A stretch of DNA of 64,000 nucleotides from CAVRIA01 sp963721115. GTDB lineage: Bacteria; Desulfobacterota; Binatia; HRBIN30; CADEER01. The translations under genes were made by a program, and so were the position numbers. This document shows positions 49,816-59,953 of this stretch, in pieces. Positions within the stretch are counted from its first letter, which is position 1, and each line of letters starts with the position of its first letter. The stretch spans positions 1 through 64,000 of the forward strand of contig CAVRIA010000019.1 in NCBI GenBank assembly GCA_963721115.1, in the 5' to 3' direction. Under the pieces are notes generated by a model. That model did not search any database, was not told the DNA's origin, and worked only from the letters and a program-made list of their open reading frames with translations.

Positions 49816-49962
49816 CCGCTCGGTCCGGTGCGACCGGAGGGTCGACTCTGTCGACGAAGACGCGGTCCCAGAGGTATCGGGATCCCCTCCAAAGCTCGAG
49901 ACTTCCAGGACATCCCTGGATTGAAGTTGGTGGCGCTTCCGCTGCCGTGACGTGATTGCCGG

Positions 49963-50010
49963 ATCCGAGAGGTGCTGTCCTCCCAAATTAGGACAGCACC
50001 ATCCGAGAGG
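49963..50010. repeat. Perfect hairpin flanked by direct repeats
   Basis: GGTGCTGTCCT (49971-49981), 8-nt loop, AGGACAGCACC (49990-50000): an 11-bp perfect stem. ATCCGAGAGG occurs at 49963-49972 and 50001-50010. The rest of the 300-bp gap (49816-50115) shows no gene. Confidence 0.75.
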
Positions 50011-50115
50011 CCGACTGGACTCTCGCGATCGGTTGCCTGGTGCGTACCCCCCTCGGTAGTCTCCGGCCTCGAAGTCGAAAGCTTTGCATTCGTTGGAGCA
50101 GAAGCGGGGGACCCG

Positions 50116-50937
<822 letters not shown>

Positions 50938-50941
<4 letters not shown>

Positions 50942-51785
50942 GCCTGCGGCTGCTGGTCCTCGACGCCTACGACGTGCCGGGCAGGAAGGCGCTGCAGGAC
51001 GCGGGGGCGACGCTGGCCGGAGAGCTCTACCGGCGCATGCTCGCCGCGCTGGAGCCGGACGCGCACATCGACGTCGTCGCGCACGGCGAAGCCGGCTTCT
51101 CGTTGCGCGGCGATCTGAGCAGCTACGACGGCGTCGCCTGGACCGGATCGAATCTGACCGTGTATCGCGACACGCCGGCGGTGCGGCAGCAGCTGGCGTT
51201 CGCGCGCGCGGCGTTCGCCGCCGGCGTGCCGAGCTTCGGCAGCTGCTGGGCCGTTCACATCGCGGTCACCGCGGCGGGCGGCCGCTGCGAGGCGAACCCG
51301 CGCGGGCGCGAGTTCGGCATCGCGCGCAAGATCGTCCTCACCGAGGCGGGCCGCGCGCATGCGATGTTCGCCGGCAAGCCGATCGCGTTCGACGCCTTCG
51401 CCAGCCACGAGGACCACGCCGTGGAGGTGGGCCCGGGCACCACGGTGCTGGCGGCGAACGACTTCTGTGCCGATTCAGGCCGTGCACGTCGAGCAGCGAC
51501 GGCGGGATCTTCTGGGCGGTGCAGTACCACCCGGAGTACGAGCTGCTCGACGTGGCGCAGCTCGGCGTGCTGCGCGCGCCGCAGCTGATCGAGCAGGGCT
51601 TCTTCGCCGACGCGGCGGACGCCGGCGGATACCTCCGGCAGATGGAGGCGCTGCACGCCGATCCGTCGCGCAAGGACCTGGCCTATCGCCTCGGCATCGG
51701 CGCCGACGTTCTCGACCGGCGCGTGCGCACCTGCGAGGTGCGCAACTGGCTCGACCGCCTGGTCAAGCCGTCGGCGCGGCGTTGA
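50938..51785 (+). CDS. Class I glutamine amidotransferase-like protein (two frameshifts)
   Basis: ~280 residues. Nucleophile Cys in VPSFGSCWAVHIAV, followed by GRCEANPRGREFG and the His-Glu pair in VQYHPEYELL (51517 onwards). The frame changes near 51465 and 51505; the catalytic pair is only seen after repair. This is the stand-alone GATase1 type related to GMP synthase amidotransferase proteins, which release ammonia or hydrolyse gamma-glutamyl bonds. The overlap with the TauD gene suggests a shared substrate pathway. Confidence 0.85.
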
Positions 51786-52190
51786 TCCCGAGGGCGAGAG
51801 AATTCCCGCACACGGTCGCTGAGACGCCGAGGCGAGCCAGAAGAACGGATCCCGTCGCCGCGAGTCTCTGAGGGGGCGTTCTTCCCCTTTGATTGCGCCT
51901 CCGAAAGCCGCAAACCGATCATCTCTTCGGTGCAGGCGATCCCGGTCGACCGGCGGGAAGATAGGCGTCGTCGATCGCCTGCGGGACGCCGTGACCGCGG
52001 CCTTTGGGCGGAGCGTCTGACCGATGCCGCTACAAAGGAGAGGGGAGGGTTTATACCTAGGAGAGCAAGGGAATATCCCAATTGACTGACACAGCAAATA
52101 TGATGTTCTAGAGGCAGCTCCCAATCGAAGCGACATCATAGAGCGCTGCCTTTCGTCCCTTCGGGGACGGGCGCGCCGCAAGGGGGAAAG
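51786..52190 (+). other. Long structured leader region before the Cys-repeat gene
   Basis: 405 bp without a convincing gene. An AT-rich patch (TATACCTAGG, AATATCCCAATTGACTGAC, AAATATGATG) near 52052-52107 may hold a promoter. A perfect hairpin CGTCCC-TTCG-GGGACG lies at 52154-52169, 21 nt before the ATG. No known riboswitch recognised. Confidence 0.4.
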
Positions 52191-54777
52191 ATGAAGAGAA
52201 TCGGCATCTCGTCGTCCGTCGTGACCGTCCTTCTCGTTCTGACGATCCTGGCCGGTGCGGTCCCGGCCCGAGCCACGCACTTCCGGTACGGTCACATCAC
52301 CTGGGCGCCGGCAGCGAGCGATCCCACCCATCGTACCATCGAGTACACGATCCAGAACGCCTGGCGGGGAGACGCGTACACGAGCGGCAACATGCGCTGC
52401 ATCGACCCGACGACCAATCCGCCGACGCGATATTCCCTGCACCGGCCCCGGTGGCGTGGCCGGCGTCGGGGACGTCAGCCAGGAGCAGCAGGGTGGCACG
52501 CAGTTCGACCCGGGAGACGGATCGGGGCTGATCGGGACTCCGGTCGCGATCTCGGGCAGCAGGGCGCTTCTGTACCTCGTGACCTCCGTCGACACCGTGA
52601 ACAACTGGATGTTCGGCGTCGCGGTCGACGCGAGCAGCCTGCCACTGCCGGCCGGCTGCGGGAACGGAAACGCACCGAGTACCTGCGACACGATCATCGA
52701 GCACACGTATGCGAGTGCGGGGCTCGTGACGGCTCAGATCGAGGACTGTTGCCGTTTCAGCCCGTGCGTCGCCCCGAACGCGCACATCAACAACCCCGAC
52801 AACGGCTACCGGGTGCAGACCACGGTCGACGTCGGCACGGGCAACAGCTCCCCGGTCAGCAGCCTGCCGCCGATCATCATCTGCCCGCAGGAGGGGGTGT
52901 GCACCTTCACCGTGCCGGTGTCCGACGACGACCTCGATCCCCTGTCCTTTCGCCTCGCGACAGATGCGGAGGCGGGATTCGACCAGGTCGGCAACTCCAG
53001 CGGTCCCGGCCAGGGGCAACCCGGCACGGCCGCGGGGTGCGCCGGCAACGCGTCGATCGATTCGTCGACTGGCGTGTACACCTGGGATACCCACGGCTGT
53101 ACCCTCGCGGGAGATCCGGGCCCCGCGCCTCCCAACGGCGGTTGCAACAATTCCAGTCTCAACACCCTCTACTCGAGCCAGGTGATGATCGAGGAGACCG
53201 GGCGAGGCACCAAGGTGGCGCTGGACTTCCTGATCGAGCTCGTGCCGGTCTGCCTGGGCAACGCGCCCCCGGCCTTCGACCAGCCGCCGACGCCTCCTTG
53301 CGGCTCGGCTCTATCCGTCAACCCGCTGAGCCCTCTGACCTTCACCGTCCAGGCGTCCGACGCCGACGACCCGTCGGTCGAGATCAACGCCACGGCGCTC
53401 CCGTCCGGCGCGACGCTGACTCCGGCGTTGCCGGTGAACGGCAATCCGGTCAGCACCGTCTTCTCGTGGACGCCGACCCTCGCCCAGATCGGGCAGCACG
53501 TCGTCACGTTCACCGCCAAGGACCAGTGTCCCGAGCAGGTCCTGTGCTCCATCACCATCGACGTCAGCCAGGAGAACTGCACGGATGGCATCGACAACGA
53601 CTCGGACTCTCTCGTCGACTGCGCCGATCCGGACTGTCAGGGAACTCCGTGCGACGACGGCGATGCCTGCACGACCAACGACAGCTGCAACCAGGGAACG
53701 GCCTCCTGCCTGGGCGGACCACCGCCGAACTGCGACGACGGGAACGTGTGCACGGGGGACAGCTGCGATTCGGGCTCCGGCTGCGTTCACCTCCCGCTCG
53801 ACGGCAGCCCGTGCCGCCCCGCTGCCGGCGACTGCGACATCGAGGAGGTCTGCGACGGATCGACCTGTCCGGCCGACGTGAAGAGCACCTCCGAGTGCCG
53901 AGCGGCGAACGGGGCATGCGACGTCGCGGAGAGCTGCGACGGCGTCGGCGACGACTGTCCCCCCGATGGTGTCGCCCCGATGGGGTCCCAGTGCAGGGCC
54001 GCCGTGGGCGATTGCGACGTTGCCGAGAGCTGTGACGGGACCGGTGCCGACTGTCCCGCCGACGGCTTCGCGTCCGCCGGAACGGCCTGCGACGACGGAT
54101 CGGCGTGCACGACCGACGAGGCGTGCGACGGCAACGGTGCCTGCGTCGGTTCGACTCCTCCGAATTGCGACGACGGCGATCCCTGTACGCGCGATTCCTG
54201 CGATCCGGGCCAAGGCTGCCAGAACGACGAGACGCCGCTCGAAAGCTGTCGCCTCGCGCAGAAATCGATCTTCATCGTCAAGAGCAGGGGGCAGGGGAAG
54301 GATCGGCTGATCTGGAAGTGGATCCGCGGCGACACCCCGGTGGGGGAGTTCGGCGATCCGACCGCGTCGACGGACTACGCGCTCTGCGTCTACGACGAGA
54401 GCGGCGCGGTGCCGGGGCTGTCCATGAAGTCCCTGGTCGCCGGTGGCGGCGACTGCGCGGGTAAACCGTGCTGGAAGCAGATCGGCAGCACGCCGCGCGG
54501 CTTCCGCTACAAGGACCGCAGCCTCTCCCGGGACGGTACCCTGGCGATGGTCTTGAAGGGAGGGAAGCCCGGGCGGGACCGGATCATCTTCAAGGCGAAG
54601 GGCGACAACATCCCGCTGCCGGTGCCGGCGAGCGCCGACCAGTTCTTCCAGCAAGACAGCGACGTCACGGTTCAGCTCGTCAACGGAGAGGGTGCCTGCT
54701 GGGGCGCCGTGTACACCCCGAACGACAAGATCACGAACCGGGGCTCTTTCTATCGCGGCAAGGTGAAGAGCCCTTGA
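52191..54777 (+). CDS. Secreted disintegrin-like Cys-repeat protein (one frameshift)
   Basis: ~860 residues. Signal peptide at the N-terminus (VVTVLLVLTILAGAVPARA). After a frameshift near 52445 the protein runs through an N-terminal domain, two beta-rich Ig-like domains (CTFTVPVSDDDLDPLSFRLA; LTFTVQASDADDPSVEINAT), a short EF-like acidic stretch (DGIDNDSDSLVDCADPDC) and then five tandem Cys modules (CRAANGACDVAESCDGVGDD is one) similar to disintegrin repeats. The C-terminal domain (IVKSRGQGKDRLIWKW) ends in FKAKGD-rich strands. Secreted adhesive or surface role is likely but unproven. RBS AAGGGGGAAAG. Confidence 0.8.
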
Positions 54778-54834
54778 AGATTGGAGGGCGGGGAGAGGGG
54801 CGTGCCCGGTAGCCGCTGACCAGAGGAGAGTCGA

Positions 54835-54873
54835 GGCACGGGCGCGAGGAGGAAATGCCTCGCGCCTCGTGCC
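54835..54873. terminator. Hairpin downstream of the Cys-repeat gene
   Basis: GGCACGGGCGCGAGG, loop AGGAAATG, CCTCGCGCCTCGTGCC: strong stem, no T-run. Could be a terminator or a RNA-stabilising structure. Confidence 0.4.
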
Positions 54874-55016
54874 AGGCGCCTCGTTCTCTCCGCCGACACC
54901 AGGCGAGCCGAAGGCGCGGGAGTGACGCCGCTCGCAAGATTTGCCAAGATCACCTCCCCGGTGTCTGACAAAAGCGTCGCATCAACTGTGGCCGTACAGC
55001 CGCAAGGGAGGTTGCC

Positions 55017-55532
55017 ATGTCTGTGTTCGAAACGATTACCCAGTTCAACCGGATGCTGAAGAATCTCGACCAGTGGCTGCAGGCGGGGATCGCCTACGGC
55101 GAAAAGAAGAGCTTCGACCCCGACGTGCTCGCCCAGGCCCGACTGGCGCCCGACCAGTTCGAGCTCGTCAAGCAGGTGCAGTCCGCCTGCGATCAGGCCA
55201 AGTACGCCGCCGCCTATCTGAGCGGTCAGAAGGCGCCGTCGCACCCCGATACCGAGAAGACGATCGCCGAGCTGCGGGCGCGCATTGGGACCTGCACGAC
55301 GTACGTCGGCACCTTCAAGTCGTCCGACTTCACCGGCGCCGAGGAACGACGCGTCGCGCCGCCGTGGATGGAAGGCAACTCGGTGAGCGGCGCTCAGTAC
55401 ATGACGCGCATCTCCGTGCCGAACTTCTACTTCCACGTCACCACGGCCTACGCCATCCTGCGCCACAACGGCGTCGACCTCGGCAAGCGCGACTTCGTCG
55501 GTGTGAAGAGCTGGACGGATCTTTCGGACTGA
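55017..55532 (+). CDS. DUF1993-family protein
   Basis: A 171-aa all-helical cytoplasmic protein (no signal peptide) with the family's N-terminal FETITQFNRMLKNLDQWL, the LAPDQFELVKQVQSACDQAK helix and NFYFHVTTAYAILRHNGVDL close to the C-terminus. The DinB-like fold is expected. Function unknown. Preceded by GGGAGGTTGCC. Confidence 0.9.
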   Translation: MSVFETITQFNRMLKNLDQWLQAGIAYGEKKSFDPDVLAQARLAPDQFELVKQVQSACDQAKYAAAYLSGQKAPSHPDTEKTIAELRARIGTCTTYVGTFKSSDFTGAEERRVAPPWMEGNSVSGAQYMTRISVPNFYFHVTTAYAILRHNGVDLGKRDFVGVKSWTDLSD

Positions 55533-55567
55533 GAGGCGCGAGGCGTTGAGCGCGAGGCGCGCCCAGG

Positions 55568-55605
55568 GGGACAGGCGGTCGGCGACGTCGCCGACCGCCT
55601 GTCCC
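55568..55605. terminator. 38-bp perfect palindrome between convergent genes
   Basis: Left arm GGGACAGGCGGTCGGCGAC and its exact complement, with no loop. Sits between convergent genes, so it may stop transcription from both sides. The GGGGGACAGG start is shared with the REP-like repeat at 4875. Confidence 0.6.
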
Positions 55606-55625
55606 GGCCTCGACGCGCGGCGCGG

Positions 55626-56051
55626 TCAGGGCTCGCCGCACGCGACGAGGAGGGCCGCTAGGGCCAGCAGCGCGCAGAGCGGGACGTAGAGCCAGGTGTC
55701 CCACCGCGCGAACGGCGTTCCCGTCATCCGTTTGAACAGCCCGAACCAGTGGAAGTCGCCCACGACTCGCGCGCCGAACACCGCGACGAGTGTCCACGCT
55801 CCCGCGGCGAACGGCCAGCGCGGCAGCGACCGTCCCCAGATGCCGAGGCGGCCGAGCAAGACGAGCGCTGCGGCGCAGAGCAGCACGGCGACCAGGACGG
55901 TACCCGCCGGCCCGGGCTTGAAGAGAGGCGCGCCGTTCCGGGTCGGTATCGCGGCGTTGGTTCCCCAGTCGCCTCCCGTCGCCCAGTAGGCGTGCAGGGC
56001 CGCGAGCCCGAACAGTACCCCTGCCGCAAGTATGCCGACGACGCGCGTCAT
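55626..56051 (-). CDS. DUF3995-family membrane protein
   Basis: A 141-aa protein with four predicted helices (VVGILAAGVLFGLAALHAYW; GTVLVAVLLCAAALVLLGRL; AGAWTLVAVFGARVVGDFHW; YVPLCALLALAALLVACGE). The HAYWA, GARVVGDFHWFGLFK and RWDTWLYVP stretches are the family's. An ORF extends to 56201 but the Met at 56051 fits the family start. Function unknown. Confidence 0.85.
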   Translation of the reverse strand: MTRVVGILAAGVLFGLAALHAYWATGGDWGTNAAIPTRNGAPLFKPGPAGTVLVAVLLCAAALVLLGRLGIWGRSLPRWPFAAGAWTLVAVFGARVVGDFHWFGLFKRMTGTPFARWDTWLYVPLCALLALAALLVACGEP

Positions 56052-56223
56052 CTCCCCTGCCAGCTTACTTGTTTGCACCCTTCTGGACCTTTGCGCCAGC
56101 GTCCCCGCTGACGCGACACATCCGACCGTTTGGCGTCTTCTTCGTTGCCCGGTTCGACACGTGCGTGGTAGCGTGTGAAATTCACGCCGTCGTCTCGCCA
56201 TACTGATCGTTCAGGGGGAATCC

Positions 56224-58824
56224 ATGCACAATCGCTCGCTGCCCATGCTGGGCGCCGTGTTGCTCGCCGTCATCCTGGCGGGCTGCGGCGACGACAATGG
56301 TAACACCAAGGGGCCGACCGCGACGCCGACCGCCGTCGCCGCCACTGCGACGCCCCAGGCGACTGCCACCGCGGTGCCGACTGACACGACGGCGCCGACG
56401 GCAACCGCGCCGCCGACCCTCACGGCAACGCCGCCGCCGACGGCGACCGGCACCCCGTCGCTGGTCGACGAGCTGGTTGCCACCGGGGTGGGCCGCTACC
56501 TGGACGACAGCACGCCGGTGCAGACGGTGCCGAACGGAGCGTGGGATTCGCTGCGCTTCGACCCGGCCGATGCGAAGGCGATCTGCCTGCGCGGCGATCC
56601 GTACCAGGTCGAGGTGCACCACGGCACCAACAACAAGGTCCTGCTCTACCTCGAAGGCGGCGGCGCCTGCTGGAACAACCAGACCTGCTGGGTGGCGCCG
56701 AGCGCCAAGCTCACCGCCGACCCGTTCTTCGGCGCCGGCATCTTCGAGCTCGACAACCCCGCCAACCCGTTCAAGGACTGGAACATCGTCTACGCGCCGT
56801 ACTGCGACGGCTCGGTGTTCAGCGGCGACAACCTCGCCGACTACGACGGCAAGCCCACCTACCACCACGGGCTGCAGAATCTGTCGGCGGCGGTCACCGC
56901 CATGCGCGCCGCGTTCCCGGATCCCGACGCGATCGCGGTCGCCGGCAGCAGCGCCGGCGGCTACGGCACCTTCACCGGCTACGGCGTCACCCGCGTCGCC
57001 TATCCGGACACGCCGATCGTCACCATCGACGATTCCGGCCCCGGCCTGCAGAACCCCGACGACACGGTGAACGCCGCCGAGCGCCTCAGCAACTGGCAGT
57101 TCATGCAGTTCATCCCGCCGAGCTGCACGCGCTGCAGCGAGCAGCTCACCTACCTGACCGAGTGGGCGCTGGATCGCGATCCGACGCTGCGCGTCGGCTA
57201 CTACAGCAACCTGCGCGACGCCATCATCCGCACCTTCAACAACCTCTCCGCCGAGGACTACGAGGCGCTGCTGCTCGGCGTGACGGACGACATCCACAGC
57301 CGCCAATCAGAGCGCTTCAAGCGATTCTTCATCCAGGGCGAAGACCACACGGTGCTGGAGCTGCCGATCTTCTACACGACGGAGATCAACGGCACGACGG
57401 TGCGCGACTGGACGGCGGACCTGCTCAGCGACGGGCCGCAGTGGCAGGACCTGATCGAGGGGTTTGCCGATCTGTCGGAGGAGATCAGCGGCGGAAACGG
57501 TCCGTTCATCGGCGAAGGCAATCCCCCGAACTTGGAGCAGGCGGGATACGTCGAGCACGAGTACGTGGCGAAGGGCACGGCCTCGTCGTACACCGCGACG
57601 ATGCCCCTCACGGGCGACGGTCGCTGGACGTTCGAGCCGGACGGCACGGCGCCGTATCGCACCCGAATCCTCGTCCGCTACCCCGCGGATCCCGCGCAGT
57701 TCAGCGGTACGGTCGTCGTCGAGTGGCTCAACGTCAGCGGAGGAGTCGACGCCGATCCCGACTACGCCAGCTTCGAAGAGGAGTTGACTCGCCAAGGGCA
57801 CGCGTGGGTCGGTGTCTCGGCCCAGCTCATCGGCGTCGAGGGCGGCCCCGTGCTCGTCTCCGCACCCGGTGCGGAAGATCTCGCGGGCAAGGGACTGAAA
57901 GCGATCGACCCGGCGCGCTACGGATCGCTCGAGCACCCCGGCGACGGATTCTCGTTCGACATCTTCACGCAGGTGGCGCGGGCGCTGCGCCGGGGCGGAC
58001 CGGCGTTGGGCGGCTCGAAGCCGCAGTGGGTGCTCGCGGCCGGTGAGTCGCAGTCGGCGATCGCGCTCACGACCTACTACGACGGCGTGCAACCGCTGAC
58101 GCACGCGTTCGACGGCTTCTTCGTGCACAGCCGCGCCTCGTTCGGCCTTCCGCTGGTCGGGCCGGGCGAGTACGCCGACCTCGCCGGAGGGTTGGGCGGC
58201 ACTCCGGCCATCTTCCGTACCGACCTCGCCGCGCCCGTAGTCGACCTCCAAGCCGAGAGCGACGTGACCGGGATCTTGAACTCGGTCGCCGTGCGCCAGC
58301 CCGACAGCGAAACGTTTCGGCTGTGGGAGGTCGCGGGAACCGCCCATGCCGACGTCCACCTCCTCGGTCCGACGATCGCCGGCATGCTCGACTGCGGTGC
58401 GCCGATCAACAACGGACCGCTGCATCTCGTCGCGAAGGCGTCGTTGCGCGGACTCGACGAATGGGTGCGCTCCGGCCAAGCGCCTCCCGGTGCACCCCGC
58501 CTCGACGTGACGTCCGGCGATCCGGTCGAGATGCGCCGCGACGCCGACGGCATAGCGCTGGGCGGCATCCGCACACCGCCCGTCGATGTACCGGTGGCCG
58601 TACTCTCCGGCGTCCCGGGACCGAAGCCCGACCTCCTGTGCCTCCTTCTCGGATCGACGACGCCGTTGCCTGCCGAGCGTCTCGCCGAGCTCTATGCGTC
58701 GCGTGCGGACTACGAGCAGCGTTACGACGCCGCGGCGGACCAGGTGATCGAGGCGGGGTTCGTGCTTCCCGAGGACCGCGACGCGCTGCTGGGGTTTGCC
58801 GACCCGTCCGGGATCGCGCCCTGA
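56224..58824 (+). CDS. Lipoprotein fusing a pectinacetylesterase-like and an alpha/beta hydrolase domain
   Basis: 866 residues in one uninterrupted frame. Lipobox LAVILAGCGDD, then a 45-residue Thr/Pro/Ala spacer. Residues ~80-410 are pectinacetylesterase/Notum-like (YLEGGGACWN, FKDWNIVYAPYCDGS, and the Ser nucleophile in AGSSAGGYG). Residues ~445-866 are a second hydrolase domain of the alpha/beta type (VVVEWLNVSGGVDADPDYAS, GESQSA as the nucleophile elbow, AVAGTAHADVHLL near the end). Both halves look catalytically complete. Presumed outer-membrane-anchored esterase; substrates unknown. Confidence 0.85.
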   Translation: MHNRSLPMLGAVLLAVILAGCGDDNGNTKGPTATPTAVAATATPQATATAVPTDTTAPTATAPPTLTATPPPTATGTPSLVDELVATGVGRYLDDSTPVQTVPNGAWDSLRFDPADAKAICLRGDPYQVEVHHGTNNKVLLYLEGGGACWNNQTCWVAPSAKLTADPFFGAGIFELDNPANPFKDWNIVYAPYCDGSVFSGDNLADYDGKPTYHHGLQNLSAAVTAMRAAFPDPDAIAVAGSSAGGYGTFTGYGVTRVAYPDTPIVTIDDSGPGLQNPDDTVNAAERLSNWQFMQFIPPSCTRCSEQLTYLTEWALDRDPTLRVGYYSNLRDAIIRTFNNLSAEDYEALLLGVTDDIHSRQSERFKRFFIQGEDHTVLELPIFYTTEINGTTVRDWTADLLSDGPQWQDLIEGFADLSEEISGGNGPFIGEGNPPNLEQAGYVEHEYVAKGTASSYTATMPLTGDGRWTFEPDGTAPYRTRILVRYPADPAQFSGTVVVEWLNVSGGVDADPDYASFEEELTRQGHAWVGVSAQLIGVEGGPVLVSAPGAEDLAGKGLKAIDPARYGSLEHPGDGFSFDIFTQVARALRRGGPALGGSKPQWVLAAGESQSAIALTTYYDGVQPLTHAFDGFFVHSRASFGLPLVGPGEYADLAGGLGGTPAIFRTDLAAPVVDLQAESDVTGILNSVAVRQPDSETFRLWEVAGTAHADVHLLGPTIAGMLDCGAPINNGPLHLVAKASLRGLDEWVRSGQAPPGAPRLDVTSGDPVEMRRDADGIALGGIRTPPVDVPVAVLSGVPGPKPDLLCLLLGSTTPLPAERLAELYASRADYEQRYDAAADQVIEAGFVLPEDRDALLGFADPSGIAP

Positions 58825-58897
58825 TTCGCAAGCCGACGCCCAAGGGGGTACATCCCGGAGCGGATCGTTCCGCGACAATCAGACGAGGAGGGACGCG

Positions 58898-59860
58898 ATG
58901 AGGGAATCTGCACGGGCTGGGTTCGGACACGACACGACCGCGACCGAGGTGCTCGAAGGGGTCGACCTGGATGGGAAGTCGGCGCTCGTGACCGGCGGCT
59001 CGGGGGGACTGGGGGCGGAAACGGCGCGGGCCCTGGCCTCGAAAGGCGCGCGGGTCGTGATTGCCGTGCGCGACGTCGCCAAGGGCGAGAAGGTCGCGCG
59101 GGAGATTCGGTCGTCGACGGACAACGACGGCGTCGAGGTCGAAGAGCTGGAGCTCGGGTCGCTGGCGAGCATCCGCGCCTTCGCCGACCGCTTTCTGGCG
59201 CGCCACGACGCCCTGCATATCCTGGTGAACAACGCCGGCGTGATGGCCTGCCCTTTCGGAAAGACGACTGACGGGTTCGAGCTGCAGTTCGGTACCAACC
59301 ACCTCGGCCATTTCCTGATGACCGGCCTGATCGCGCCCGCGCTCTTGCGCGGAGCTCCCGCGCGCGTCGTCTCGGTCAGCTCGCGCGGCCATCAGATGTC
59401 CCCCGTCGTCTTCGAGGACATTCATTTCGAGCGGCGCCCGTACGACAAGTGGTCGGCGTATGGGCAGTCCAAGACCGCCAACATCCTCCTGGCCGTCGAG
59501 CTGGAGCGGCGCCTCGGCTCGCGCGGCGTGCACGCCAACGCCCTCCATCCCGGAGTGATCCCCACCGATCTCGTCCGGCATATGGTACCGGAGGACTACG
59601 AGCATCTGCGCAAGCGCGCGCCCGGCGGCAAGATGAAGATGAAGTCGGTCGAGTCCGGGGCCGCCACCTCCGTGTACGCCGCCACGGCGCCGGAGCTGGA
59701 GGGACGCGGCGGTCTCTACCTGGAGGACTGCGGCGTTGCGCAAGTGAACGACGCCGAGGACGCAGCCAACGGGGTGCGGTCGTACGCTCTCGACCCGGAC
59801 GCTGCACAGCGGCTCTGGTCGATTTCGGAGAAGATGGTGGGGCAGAGCTTCCCGCTGTGA
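58898..59860 (+). CDS. SDR oxidoreductase, retinol-dehydrogenase-like
   Basis: A 320-aa SDR. Rossmann motif TGGSGGLGAETARALASKGA, NNAGVM, catalytic Ser in VSVSSRGH and YGQSKTANILL (Tyr-x3-Lys). The segment HPGVIPTDLVRHMV and the length resemble the RDH/WWOX subgroup that reduces or oxidises retinoid- or lipid-like carbonyls with NAD(P). The ATG is preceded by GAGGAGGGACG. No adjacent pathway gene. Confidence 0.93.
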   Translation: MRESARAGFGHDTTATEVLEGVDLDGKSALVTGGSGGLGAETARALASKGARVVIAVRDVAKGEKVAREIRSSTDNDGVEVEELELGSLASIRAFADRFLARHDALHILVNNAGVMACPFGKTTDGFELQFGTNHLGHFLMTGLIAPALLRGAPARVVSVSSRGHQMSPVVFEDIHFERRPYDKWSAYGQSKTANILLAVELERRLGSRGVHANALHPGVIPTDLVRHMVPEDYEHLRKRAPGGKMKMKSVESGAATSVYAATAPELEGRGGLYLEDCGVAQVNDAEDAANGVRSYALDPDAAQRLWSISEKMVGQSFPL

Positions 59861-59953
59861 CTCGAGCCGATCCCCTCTCTACCAGCTCTGTCCCCGCCGT
59901 GCCCCAAAATACTGCGCTCTGCCTCGAGAGTGTGGGCCGGGCGTTCTGTCAGC

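Noticed and set aside
52082..52105. Possible sigma-70 promoter TTGACT with TATGAT
   Set aside because: Spacer is about 11 bp, too short for a normal sigma-70 promoter.
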